NCBI RefSeq assembly: GCF_030406775.1
Contig: NZ_CP129119.1
Location: 151,001 to 215,000, forward strand
Length of the DNA stretch: 64,000 nucleotides
Origin: Sporosarcina trichiuri
Lineage (GTDB): Bacteria > Bacillota > Bacilli > Bacillales_A > Planococcaceae
Direction: 5' to 3'
Part shown: positions 8,002-15,619 of the stretch, piece by piece
How the letters are laid out: every line of letters starts with the position of its first letter
Position numbering within the stretch: position 1 is the first letter of the stretch
The notes under the pieces: generated by a model
Seen by the model: only the letters and a program-made list of their open reading frames with translations
What the model was told of the DNA's origin: nothing
The model's database searches: none
Made by a program: the position numbers and the translations under genes

Positions 8002-8601
8002 TTATTTGAATACGTGCATGCGTTCTTCGACAGGCATGAACTCCTTGTCGGATGCAGGTGCTGCAACTTTACCGAAAGGCATCTGGCTCATCAGCTTCCA
8101 TGATGACGGCAGGTTCCACTCGGCTTTCACGGCATCGTCGATGAGTGGGTTGTAGTGCTGGAGGCTTGCGCCGTAGCCTTCATCCGACAGCGCTGTCCAG
8201 ATGACATATTGCAGCATGCCGGATGATTGCTGCGACCATGTCGGGAAGTTGTCTTTATATTCTTCGAACTGCTCCTGCAGCGTTTCGACGGTTTGCATAT
8301 CTTCGAAGAAGAGGATGGTGCCATAACCGCCTGCAAACATTTTCATACGCTGTGCAGTCGACCCGAAGTTTTCGGCAGGAACGATTTTCTTCAATGTGTC
8401 ACTTGTGATCTCCCACAAGCGGTCGCTCTGTTCGCCGAGCAGAAGGACGACACGGGCGGTCTGTGAGTTGAAAGCGGATGGGGTATGCTTGACGGCATGC
8501 TGGATGAGCGCTTCGAGCTGCTCGTCGGATAGGATCGGCTCACTGCTGATTCCATAAATGGAACGCCGGTTTTCAACAGACTTTAAAAAAGAGTTGGACA
8601 C
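8002..8601 (-). CDS. Nitroreductase-family flavoprotein (Frm2/HBN1-like)
   Basis: The 199-residue protein matches the fungal-type/HBN1-like branch of FMN-dependent nitroreductases: start SFLKSVENRRSIYGISSE, the HTPSAFNSQTARVV phosphate/FMN region, and GYGASLQHYNP near residue 160. These enzymes reduce nitro compounds and quinones with NAD(P)H. The GTG at 8601 was chosen because an aaggaggaa site sits just before it; the longer frame starting at 8667 has no such site. It is divergent from an HxlR regulator that probably controls it, as in other quinone/diamide-responsive pairs. Confidence 0.88.
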   Translation of the reverse strand: MSNSFLKSVENRRSIYGISSEPILSDEQLEALIQHAVKHTPSAFNSQTARVVLLLGEQSDRLWEITSDTLKKIVPAENFGSTAQRMKMFAGGYGTILFFEDMQTVETLQEQFEEYKDNFPTWSQQSSGMLQYVIWTALSDEGYGASLQHYNPLIDDAVKAEWNLPSSWKLMSQMPFGKVAAPASDKEFMPVEERMHVFK

Positions 8602-8689
8602 GATGGATTCCTCCTTGGTTGAATAAGCAAAACGCAGTTTCGTTTGCTTCCCTTTTAGTATAGTCATCGACTGTCCATTGTGGAAGTAC

Positions 8690-8703
8690 GCACTTTAAAG
8701 TGC
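8690..8703. promoter_or_regulatory. 14-bp palindrome between nitroreductase and HxlR genes
   Basis: gcactttaaagtgc is a perfect palindrome in the 140-bp divergent intergenic region, 39 bp upstream of the regulator start. Its position suggests it is the HxlR-type operator. Confidence 0.6.
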
Positions 8704-8741
8704 TATAGTATCTAAAAAGAAACTATTGGGGGATGGATAGG

Positions 8742-9104
8742 ATGGAAAGCGAGAAAGTCGAAGTCTCACAATGCAAAGTGGAAGAGGCACTCGGTATCGT
8801 TGTCGGCAAGTGGAAGCCCGTGATCATCCTTCATCTGATGCACGAAGGGACGAAGCGCTTCAGCGAGCTGAAACGCAGCATGCCGGGCATCACGCAGAAG
8901 ATGCTGACGAAGCAGCTGAGAGAACTGGAAGATGAAGATATTATTGAGCGGACCGTCTATCCGCAAGTGCCGCCGAAAGTGGAATATTCCATGACTGAGT
9001 ATGGGCTGACGCTCGGTCCGATCCTCGAGGCGATGCATGAATGGGGCACCCGGCATGTCCTGCACAAGCAGACGTTCAGGACAATCGAAGACCAGGCAGA
9101 ATGA
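8742..9104 (+). CDS. HxlR/DUF24-family regulator with a single N-terminal Cys
   Basis: The 120-residue winged-helix protein has the family pattern [38 protein letters not shown] and the wing [13 protein letters not shown]. Cys11 is placed like the redox-sensing cysteine of YodB/HypR-type DUF24 proteins, and it is the only cysteine. These repress nitroreductase or azoreductase genes until oxidised or alkylated by quinones or diamide. The start at 8742 is preferred because ggggg at 8728-8732 is too close to the ATG at 8733. It is divergent from a nitroreductase gene, with a palindrome between them. Confidence 0.9.
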   Translation: MESEKVEVSQCKVEEALGIVVGKWKPVIILHLMHEGTKRFSELKRSMPGITQKMLTKQLRELEDEDIIERTVYPQVPPKVEYSMTEYGLTLGPILEAMHEWGTRHVLHKQTFRTIEDQAE

Positions 9105-9117
9105 GATTAGGTGATGC

Positions 9118-9158
9118 AGAAACCGTTCAGACTGGGCTGGACGGTTTCTGATCGTTTT
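9118..9158 (+). terminator. Terminator after HxlR gene
   Basis: A 9-bp stem agaaaccgt / acggtttct is followed by gatcgtttt. Confidence 0.75.
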
Positions 9159-9178
9159 ACCAATGGCGAGCAAATTAA

Positions 9179-9206
9179 TTTACTAATTGAAAAATCGTGG
9201 TATGCT
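9179..9206 (+). promoter_or_regulatory. Candidate sigma-A promoter of mntH
   Basis: TTTACT (9179-9184) and TATGCT (9201-9206) are separated by 16 bp. No convincing MntR box was recognised, although the region is AT-rich. Confidence 0.45.
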
Positions 9207-9271
9207 GTAAAACATTAAAAAGCTTTTCATCTAAAAAGTTGCACAAGGGAAAGATAGTGAGGTGGCGTTTC

Positions 9272-10612
9272 ATGGGAAAGGGCAAAGGCGGCTGGTTCCG
9301 GGAAAGTTCCGGAATTAGCCTGGAGGAGGCCAATAGTACAATCGATGTCCGGAACAAAAAAGGGTTCTGGCGCAAACTGGCGGCGTTTGCCGGTCCTGGT
9401 TCACTCGTAGCTGTCGGGTATGTGGATCCGGGCAACTGGGCGACTTCCATAGCGGGCGGGGCGCGTTTCGGTTATTTGCTGCTAAGTGTCATTCTGATCT
9501 CCAGTTTAATAGCTGTGCTGCTGCAGTCGCTTTCTGCCAAGCTCGGCATCGTTACGGGGAAGGACCTGGCACAGGCCACGAGCGCGTCCGTTGGAAAGAA
9601 GACATCGGTCTTCCTCTGGCTCATTACAGAGCTTGCGATCATCGCGACCGATCTGGCTGAAGTGATCGGGTCTGCCATCGCACTGAATCTGCTGTTCGGC
9701 ATCCCGCTGCTGGCAGGTATCGCTATCACCACTCTGGATGTCCTGCTGCTGCTCTATTTGCAGAGCAAGGGATTCCGTATCATCGAAGCGATCGTCATTG
9801 TGCTGATGGTCACGATTTTCACGGTGTTCGTATTTGAAGTGATTTCATCCAATCCGGACGTGTCCGACTTGTTTGCAGGATTTGTCCCTCATGCGGAAAT
9901 TGTTACAGATCCAAGTATGCTGTTCATCGCCCTGGGAATTCTGGGAGCGACCGTCATGCCGCACAACCTGTATCTCCATTCATCCATCGTCCAGACGCGG
10001 AACTACGAAAGGACCCAGGAAGGGAAGAAGGAAGCCATCAAGTTCTCGCTGATCGACTCGGGATTTTCACTGACGGTTGCGTTCCTTATCAACTCCGCCA
10101 TCCTGATTTTAGGAGCGGCTGCGTTTTACGGTACGGACCTCGAGGTGACAGAAATCGAAGCGGCCTATGAACTGCTGAGTCCGACGCTCGGTGTGGGGAT
10201 AGCGAGTACGCTGTTTGCGGTTGCGCTCCTTGCCTCCGGCCAGAACTCGACGATCACTGGTACGATCAGCGGCCAGATCGTCATGGAGGGATTCATCAAC
10301 CTCCGGATCTCTCCTTGGCTGCGCAGACTGATCACCCGCCTGCTCGCGGTCATTCCGGCATTCATCGTCACGTGGATTGCAGGGTCGAAAGGAACCGGGG
10401 AACTGCTGTTGTGGAGTCAGGTGATCCTGAGCCTCGCGCTGCCGTTTGCAGTCGTGCCACTCGTGAAGTTCACGAGTGACAGGGAGAAAATGGGGGAGTT
10501 CGTGAACTCCTTGCCGGTCAAGCTGCTGGCATGGATCAGCACGGTCGTCATCATCGTCTTGAATGTGTTCCTGATCGGCTATATCGTCATCACAGGCCAT
10601 GATCTTGGCTGA
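9272..10612 (+). CDS. mntH: NRAMP-family proton-coupled manganese transporter
   Basis: The 446-residue, 11-12 TM protein carries both NRAMP signatures: the metal-binding DPGNWAT in the first TM segment (near residue 50) and MPHNLYLHSS in the sixth (near residue 235). The family imports Mn2+ (also Fe2+, Cd2+) with protons across the cytoplasmic membrane. The ATG at 9272 follows tgaggtgg; an earlier in-frame ATG at 9197 overlaps the predicted promoter and is not used. It appears monocistronic, with a terminator on each side. Confidence 0.95.
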   Translation: MGKGKGGWFRESSGISLEEANSTIDVRNKKGFWRKLAAFAGPGSLVAVGYVDPGNWATSIAGGARFGYLLLSVILISSLIAVLLQSLSAKLGIVTGKDLAQATSASVGKKTSVFLWLITELAIIATDLAEVIGSAIALNLLFGIPLLAGIAITTLDVLLLLYLQSKGFRIIEAIVIVLMVTIFTVFVFEVISSNPDVSDLFAGFVPHAEIVTDPSMLFIALGILGATVMPHNLYLHSSIVQTRNYERTQEGKKEAIKFSLIDSGFSLTVAFLINSAILILGAAAFYGTDLEVTEIEAAYELLSPTLGVGIASTLFAVALLASGQNSTITGTISGQIVMEGFINLRISPWLRRLITRLLAVIPAFIVTWIAGSKGTGELLLWSQVILSLALPFAVVPLVKFTSDREKMGEFVNSLPVKLLAWISTVVIIVLNVFLIGYIVITGHDLG

Positions 10613-10616
10613 CTGG

Positions 10617-10646
10617 AAAACGCCTCTGCCCGCAGAGGCGTTTTTT
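10617..10646 (+). terminator. Terminator after mntH
   Basis: The stem aaaacgcctctgc / gcagaggcgtttt with a two-base loop is followed by T residues. Confidence 0.9.
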
Positions 10647-10755
10647 GGCGGATGAGGTGGCAGACGTCCTGAGTTTTTAGTATGATAGCTTGTAGTTGTG
10701 AAATGGGGAGACAGCCGTTTCACTTGAATCTTGGAAGAGAGAACAGGTGTGCATA

Positions 10756-12312
10756 ATGAGTTTATTGACAGTATCGAACTTAAGCCACGGGTTTGGTGAC
10801 CGTGCGATTTTTGAAGATGTTTCGTTCCGGCTGCTGGCCGGCGAGCATATCGGACTGATCGGGGCGAATGGCGAGGGCAAATCGACGTTCATGAATATCA
10901 TCACCCGGAAACTGGAGCCGGATGCCGGAACGGTTTCCTGGGCGAAGCGTGTGCGGGTCGGGTATTTGGATCAGCACGCGGCACTGAAACAGGGGATGAC
11001 GATACGTGATGCCTTACGGACGGCGTTCCAGTACTTGTACGACATGGAAAGTGAGATGAATGAACTGTTCGAGAAGATGGCGGATGTGGAGCCGGATGAG
11101 CTGGAGAAGATTCTGGAAGAGACCGGTCAGATCCAGGACGATCTCGAACAGCATGATTTCTATATTCTCGATGCGAAAGTGGAAGAGGTCGCGAACGGGC
11201 TCGGGTTGGACGAGTTCGGCCTTGACCGGGATGTGAATGACTTGAGCGGCGGGCAGCGGACGAAGGTGCTGCTCGGCAAACTGCTGCTTGAGAAACCCGA
11301 TATCCTATTGCTGGATGAGCCGACGAACTACTTGGATGTCGAGCACATCGAGTGGCTGCGCAATTACCTGCAGAATTATCCGAGCGCATTCATCCTCATT
11401 TCGCATGATATCCCGTTCCTGAACAGTGTCGTGAACCTGATCTACCATATGGAGAATCAGGAAATCACTCGCTATGCGGGCGATTATGATGAATTCCTGC
11501 GTGTCCATGAGATGAAGAAACAGCAGGCGGAAGCCGCATATAAGAAGCAGCAGAAGGAGATTGCAGGACTCAAGGATTTCGTCGCGCGCAACAAGGCGAA
11601 TGCCGCAACGAGCGGCATGGCGAAGTCCCGCCAGAAAAAGCTCGACCGCATGGAAGTCATTGAATTGGATGCCGAGAAGCCGAAGCCGCATTTCGATTTC
11701 AAGGCGGCCCGGACCCCGAGCAAGTACTTGTTCGAGACGAAACAGCTCGTGATCGGCTATGATGAGCCGCTGTCGAGCCCGTTGGATCTCGTAATGGAAC
11801 GCGGGCAGAAGATCGCGCTGTCCGGCGCGAACGGTATCGGGAAAACAACTCTGTTGAAAAGTGTGCTGGGGGAAATCCCAGCACTGTCCGGGTCTGTGGA
11901 ACGCGGTGAGCACCTGCATATCGGCTATTTCGAGCAAGAACTGAAATCGGACAGCGACAAGACGTGCCTGGAAGAGATCTGGAGCGAGTTTCCGAGCTTC
12001 ACGCAGTATGAAGTGCGTGCAGCACTTGCCCGGGTCGGCCTGACGACCAAGCATATCGAGAGCAAAGTGAAAGTGCTGAGCGGCGGGGAGCGGGCGAAAG
12101 TCCGTCTGTGCAAACTCGTGAATGAGGAGACGAACCTGCTTGTGCTGGATGAACCGACGAACCATTTGGATGTCGATGCCAAAGCGGAACTGAAGCGCGC
12201 GCTGCAGGATTATAAAGGCAGCGTGCTGCTAATTTCGCACGAGCCGGATTTCTATGATGGCGTTGTGAACCATGTATGGAACGGGGAGACGTGGACGACC
12301 AAGATGTTTTAA
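10756..12312 (+). CDS. yfmM: ABC-F ATPase, YfmM-like
   Basis: The 518-residue soluble protein has two nucleotide-binding domains and no membrane segments. NBD1 has GANGEGKST, signature LSGGQRTKV and LLLDEPTNYLD; NBD2 has GANGIGKTT, LSGGERAKV and LVLDEPTNHLD. Between them is the charged P-site tRNA-interaction linker (about residues 250-310). ABC-F proteins bind the ribosomal E site and relieve stalled translation or protect against antibiotics. Length and start MSLLTVSNLSHGFGD recall B. subtilis YfmM. ATG 10756 is preferred over GTG 10747 for its spacing to the ribosome site. It is monocistronic. Confidence 0.88.
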   Translation: MSLLTVSNLSHGFGDRAIFEDVSFRLLAGEHIGLIGANGEGKSTFMNIITRKLEPDAGTVSWAKRVRVGYLDQHAALKQGMTIRDALRTAFQYLYDMESEMNELFEKMADVEPDELEKILEETGQIQDDLEQHDFYILDAKVEEVANGLGLDEFGLDRDVNDLSGGQRTKVLLGKLLLEKPDILLLDEPTNYLDVEHIEWLRNYLQNYPSAFILISHDIPFLNSVVNLIYHMENQEITRYAGDYDEFLRVHEMKKQQAEAAYKKQQKEIAGLKDFVARNKANAATSGMAKSRQKKLDRMEVIELDAEKPKPHFDFKAARTPSKYLFETKQLVIGYDEPLSSPLDLVMERGQKIALSGANGIGKTTLLKSVLGEIPALSGSVERGEHLHIGYFEQELKSDSDKTCLEEIWSEFPSFTQYEVRAALARVGLTTKHIESKVKVLSGGERAKVRLCKLVNEETNLLVLDEPTNHLDVDAKAELKRALQDYKGSVLLISHEPDFYDGVVNHVWNGETWTTKMF

Positions 12313-12320
12313 GAGAGGGA

Positions 12321-12345
12321 GGAGCTGCCGCGGCAGCTCCTTTTT
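12321..12345 (+). terminator. Terminator after the ABC-F gene
   Basis: ggagctgccgcggcagctcc is a perfect 20-bp palindrome followed by five T residues. Confidence 0.92.
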
Positions 12346-12379
12346 GGATTGGGTCGGGCGCCGGACTAGTGCAGCGGCC

Positions 12380-12505
12380 TATCGGACAGTTGAGGGCAGG
12401 TATCGGACACTTGGCGGGAAGTATCGGACATTTCGCCGAAGATATCGGACAGTTGGCGCGGCATATCGGACACTTCGCCGAATGTATCGGCATCCGGACA
12501 CAATT
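12380..12505. repeat. Array 1 of a 21-bp tandem repeat
   Basis: Six head-to-tail units begin at 12380, 12401, 12422, 12443, 12464 and 12485, an exact 21-bp period. Each starts tatcgg, the first five with tatcggaca; the rest of the unit alternates forms rich in ttggcg or ttcgcc. The sixth unit is degenerate. The array lies between the ABC-F terminator and the msrA-like gene and appears non-coding. Because 21 bp is seven codons, all frames stay open through it, which produces misleading long reading frames. Confidence 0.9.
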
Positions 12506-12602
12506 CAAGGGCCGGCCTGGTGCTCGCGCCGCTCGTTTTCTGTGGAGCGACCATGGGCGCGGCGGCTGGCTGGTACACGAAACACTCCCTGGCGCGAGAA
12601 AA

Positions 12603-12625
12603 GGGGCAAGTCAGGTCTTTGCCCC
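12603..12625. repeat. Hairpin between the two repeat arrays
   Basis: ggggcaa and ttgcccc form a 7-bp stem around a 9-nt loop. A wider pair, ctcgcgcc (12523-12530) with ggcgcgag (12591-12598), also lies in the spacer. The T tract needed for a terminator is absent. Confidence 0.5.
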
Positions 12626-12629
12626 AGGC

Positions 12630-12755
12630 GATCGGACAAATGAGGGGGAGTATCGGACACTTGGCGGGAAGTATCGGACATTCCGCCGAAGATATCGGAC
12701 AGTTGGCGCGGCCTATCGGACACTTCGCCGAATGTATCGGCATCCGGACACAATT
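12630..12755. repeat. Array 2 of the same 21-bp repeat
   Basis: Six units at 12630, 12651, 12672, 12693, 12714 and 12735 repeat array 1 with a constant 250-bp offset. From 12651 to 12769 the sequence matches 12401-12519 with only two substitutions seen by eye, including the 15-20 bp after the array. The arrays therefore arose by recent duplication or conversion of a ~120-bp block. They lie between the ABC-F terminator and the msrA-like gene. Confidence 0.9.
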
Positions 12756-12884
12756 CAAGGGCCGGCCTGCCGACGATGCTCCGTATTCACCCGTCCGTCA
12801 CCCTGCAGCCCACTCCGCTGCTTTTTAAACAGTCAAGGTGCAAAACCCGGCACAATCGGGTACAGAAGGACAAGGGGTGAGCGT

Positions 12885-13556
12885 ATGGAAAAGGGACAGA
12901 CCATTGTCGGGATCGAGGAAGGGCTGCATGGGCAGCAGGAAGAGACGGCGCTGTTCGGGATGGGGTGCTACTGGGGGCCGGATTCCCGTTTCGGCAGCCT
13001 GCCGGGTGTGCTGCGGACCCGGGTCGGCTTTGCCGGCGGAACGACAGAACAGCCCGTCTACCGGAACATGGGCGACCACACGGAGACGGTCGAAATCGTC
13101 TTCCGGCCGTCAGTCATTTCCTATGAGGACCTGCTGCATGTCTTCTGGGAGAACCATTACCCGAACCGGGACGAGTACAAAGGGCGTCAGTACATTTCAC
13201 TGATACGCTATTTCAGCGAAGAACAGAAGGAGACGATCGGACGGGTGAAACAGGAGATGGAGGACCGGCTCGGCGAACCGATCGAAACGGACATCGCTCC
13301 GTTCGCTTCGTTCACGCCCGCCGAGGAGCCGCATCAGAAATACTATCTGAAACGGTATCCGAAAGCGCTGGAACAGCTGTCAGCCCTGTACCCGGAGGAA
13401 TCACTGCTGACCCCGTCTGCCTACGCAGCGCGGCTCAATGGGCTGGTGAAAAGTTTCGGGTCAAAAGAGGAACTGACCATCGAAATCAGGACGTGGCCGA
13501 TCCCGGCAGCAGATCAAACGAAACTGATCGACCAGCTCCACAGTATGAAATGGTGA
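12885..13556 (+). CDS. MsrA-like peptide methionine sulfoxide reductase
   Basis: The 223-residue protein carries the catalytic motif GCYWGPDSRFG (GCFWG in most MsrA), followed by VGFAGGTTEQPVYRNMGDHTETVEIVF and the YEDLLHVFWENHYP helix, all in MsrA order. MsrA reduces methionine-S-sulfoxide in proteins using thioredoxin. In the usual pattern a cysteine lies in the segment after NPxY; here the segment reads YRNMGDHTE, and the only cysteine I see is the one in GCYWG, so recycling must differ. The ATG at 12885 follows aaggggtga; a longer frame through the upstream repeats is an artefact. Confidence 0.82.
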   Translation: MEKGQTIVGIEEGLHGQQEETALFGMGCYWGPDSRFGSLPGVLRTRVGFAGGTTEQPVYRNMGDHTETVEIVFRPSVISYEDLLHVFWENHYPNRDEYKGRQYISLIRYFSEEQKETIGRVKQEMEDRLGEPIETDIAPFASFTPAEEPHQKYYLKRYPKALEQLSALYPEESLLTPSAYAARLNGLVKSFGSKEELTIEIRTWPIPAADQTKLIDQLHSMKW

Positions 13557-13573
13557 TAGGAAGTGACAGACCG

Positions 13574-13607
13574 GAGCAGGTTTCCCGGATGGGAGGCCTG
13601 CTCTTTT
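13574..13607 (+). terminator. Terminator after the msrA-like gene
   Basis: gagcagg and cctgctc, with an inner tccc/ggga pairing, are followed by tttt. Confidence 0.7.
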
Positions 13608-13650
13608 CCATGCAGAGCCCGCTCCATTCCCAACGACTTCCTGAAAATAT

Positions 13651-13724
13651 GATTAAAACGTGCATCTGTGGAAATACTTACAAGCAGATTCAGCCGGAGC
13701 ACAGGCTGAACACAGATTTTAATC
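13651..13724 (+). promoter_or_regulatory. Structured 5' leader of the LysM-3D gene
   Basis: gattaaaa (13651-13658) and ctgtg (13666-13670) can pair with ttttaatc (13717-13724) and cacag (13711-13715), enclosing a second perfect hairpin ttcagcc / ggctgaa (13689-13695 with 13704-13710). The structure ends six bases before the aaggaggaacg ribosome site. It resembles no riboswitch I can name. Confidence 0.4.
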
Positions 13725-13742
13725 ATTGAAGGAGGAACGTAT

Positions 13743-14537
13743 TTGAAAACCATTTTTCAGCTAGTTACTTTCGCGGCGGCGATGTCCTTGTTTGCAGCCA
13801 CTGCATCCGCTGAGCCGCTGGACTTTCGGGGAGGACCGAAAACAGGGGAACAGACCGAACAGCTGGCCCACCTCTTCAAGACAGCGGCTGGCACCGGACA
13901 GCAAGTGGGACAGACAGCTGCAGAGATTGAAAAACCTGCTCTTACGTATACAGTGAAAGCCGGGGATACGCTGTTTGCGATTGCGGCTGCTCACAAGGTT
14001 CCGCTGGATTCACTTGTTGCCTGGAACGCATTGACCAGTGATCTGATTCACCCAGGTGATACGCTGAATGTTGCACGGAGTGCACCCGGCTCGGCAACGA
14101 ATGAGGCCAGGATGACAACCGCCGCTGTAAAGGCAGCAACTATCGAGCCGAAGCAGACCATTGCGATTTCAGGGAAGACAGAGACTGCACAGCCGGCTGC
14201 CGCCCCGCCGTCTGATGCAGCAAGCGTCCCGGTTTCCGCCCCATCAGGGAGAGAACTTACAGTGACCGCGACAGCCTACACGGCATATTGCGCCGGATGC
14301 TCAGGAACGACGAGGACGGGCATTGACCTGAGGGCGAATCCAGGTCTTAAAGTAATCGCTGTCGATCCGTCCGTCATTCCGCTCGGCTCGAAAGTGTGGG
14401 TGGAAGGGTACGGCGAAGCGATTGCCGGAGATACGGGCGGGGCCATCAAAGGACAAAAGATTGATGTGTTCATTCCGTCGCAGTCGTCAGCTGTGGCCTG
14501 GGGTGTTAAAAAAGTGCGGGTGAAAGTACTGAACTGA
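13743..14537 (+). CDS. Secreted LysM and 3D-domain cell-wall protein (YocH-like)
   Basis: The 264-residue protein has a signal peptide ending near ATASA (residue 22), one LysM domain (residues about 66-110, TYTVKAGDTLFAIAAAHKV to IHPGDTLNV), an Ala/Thr/Pro linker, and a C-terminal 3D domain (residues about 175-264). The 3D name refers to three conserved Asp residues: AVDPSVIPLG, AGDTGGAIKG and KIDVF. 3D domains are lytic-transglycosylase-like folds of YocH and stationary-phase survival proteins, so it probably binds and trims peptidoglycan. The TTG start follows aaggaggaacg. It is flanked by terminators. Confidence 0.92.
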   Translation: MKTIFQLVTFAAAMSLFAATASAEPLDFRGGPKTGEQTEQLAHLFKTAAGTGQQVGQTAAEIEKPALTYTVKAGDTLFAIAAAHKVPLDSLVAWNALTSDLIHPGDTLNVARSAPGSATNEARMTTAAVKAATIEPKQTIAISGKTETAQPAAAPPSDAASVPVSAPSGRELTVTATAYTAYCAGCSGTTRTGIDLRANPGLKVIAVDPSVIPLGSKVWVEGYGEAIAGDTGGAIKGQKIDVFIPSQSSAVAWGVKKVRVKVLN

Positions 14538-14540
14538 CCA

Positions 14541-14567
14541 GCCGGAGACAACCTCTCCGGCTTTTTC
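14541..14567 (+). terminator. Terminator after LysM-3D gene
   Basis: gccggaga / tctccggc with a five-base loop is followed by ttttt. Confidence 0.9.
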
Positions 14568-14644
14568 CTGCAGAAAAATTGAAACTGCTGTAGAATGGGA
14601 GTCGGGATGACATACATATTGCAGAAGAATAGGGGCAAACTATA

Positions 14645-15499
14645 ATGATTGATTGGAACAAAAAGGTCTATGACTATCTGATGGATAGGATAACTGAGAT
14701 TACAGACGACTGGCTCGCGCTCCGCGATCAGGAGAAAGACTCGATCTACTCTCTTGATGCAGGCGAGGCAGCTGAAAAAATGCTGCGCGAACAGAATAAT
14801 ATGACGAACCGGACGATTGCCAGCAGTCTGCTCGGGCCGTCCGGCAATTTTGATGAACTCAAACGGGAATGGGCGCAGCTCCTGGCTGCGAGCCGTGTCG
14901 CTTCGAATACCCCGATCCACCAAGTTGTGGAGGCTATCAGCCGAGTCCGCAAAGTATTTTGGCGCAAAATTGAGCGTTTCGTTGGCGAAGAAGACACAGA
15001 CATTCCCAATTCGGCAGTGCTCCAGTGGGGCGAAACGATCCATCTTGCCTTCGATGAACTGCTTACAGCATTCACCGAACAATACTATAAATTGATGACG
15101 ACTCGGCTCACTGCCCAGCAGAGCCTGATCCATGAGCTCAGTTCGCCGATCATCCAGGTGAATGAGACGGTCGGGATCCTGCCGCTCGTCGGGGATATCG
15201 ATACGGACCGTGCAAAGATGATTTTGGAAACCGTCCCGGAAAAGTGCGCGGAATTGAATATATTGCATCTTTTCATTGATTTGTCGGGGGTATCGATCAT
15301 CGACACGATGGTAGCGAACCAAATCTATGAAGTGATCCAAGTGCTCAGTCTTCTCGGCGTGAAAGCGACGATCACCGGAATCCGTCCTGAGATTGCCCAG
15401 ACATCCATTCAGCTGGGACTGGATTTCACTTCGATTTCTACTTACAGTTCCCTGCGGCAGGCGCTGAAAGACCGGTTCGTATTCCAGAAAATAAACTGA
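14645..15499 (+). CDS. RsbR-type stressosome protein (STAS domain)
   Basis: The 284-residue protein has a helical N-terminal non-heme-globin-like half (1-150) and a C-terminal STAS domain (160-280), the layout of RsbR co-antagonists. In the STAS domain, DIDTDRAK and SIIDTMVAN hold threonines at the two positions phosphorylated by RsbT in RsbRA. RsbR proteins form the stressosome core with RsbS and relay environmental stress to the sigma-B cascade. Neither rsbS nor rsbT is next to it, so it resembles the scattered RsbRB-RD paralogues. A sigma-B-type promoter occurs elsewhere in the window (39256). Confidence 0.88.
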   Translation: MIDWNKKVYDYLMDRITEITDDWLALRDQEKDSIYSLDAGEAAEKMLREQNNMTNRTIASSLLGPSGNFDELKREWAQLLAASRVASNTPIHQVVEAISRVRKVFWRKIERFVGEEDTDIPNSAVLQWGETIHLAFDELLTAFTEQYYKLMTTRLTAQQSLIHELSSPIIQVNETVGILPLVGDIDTDRAKMILETVPEKCAELNILHLFIDLSGVSIIDTMVANQIYEVIQVLSLLGVKATITGIRPEIAQTSIQLGLDFTSISTYSSLRQALKDRFVFQKIN

Positions 15500-15619
15500 G
15501 TAACTTTATAATGACGGGGACGGCGGAATCACGGAAGTTGCTTCCCGACAGCCTCATCAGATAGACTTGGCGGAAGATGACGGAAACGGAAAAAGGCGTT
15601 TCGGCAAGGAGGAACAAAA

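Noticed and set aside
12380..12755. CRISPR array
   Set aside because: The repeats are contiguous 21-bp units without unique spacers, are not of repeat-spacer form, and no cas genes are nearby.
12276..12884. A long open frame running through both 21-bp repeat arrays into the msrA-like gene
   Set aside because: The 21-bp unit keeps every frame open. The MsrA homology begins at the ATG at 12885 with its own ribosome site, and the upstream part starts inside the ABC-F gene and crosses its terminator.
13557..13742. c-di-AMP (ydaO-type) riboswitch in front of the LysM-3D gene
   Set aside because: The region is too short and I could not find the conserved core of that riboswitch; only a simpler stem structure is present.
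14276..15340. 354-residue minus-strand frame
   Set aside because: It is antisense to the 3D-domain and RsbR-like genes and has no recognisable domain; it reflects GC-rich codon use.
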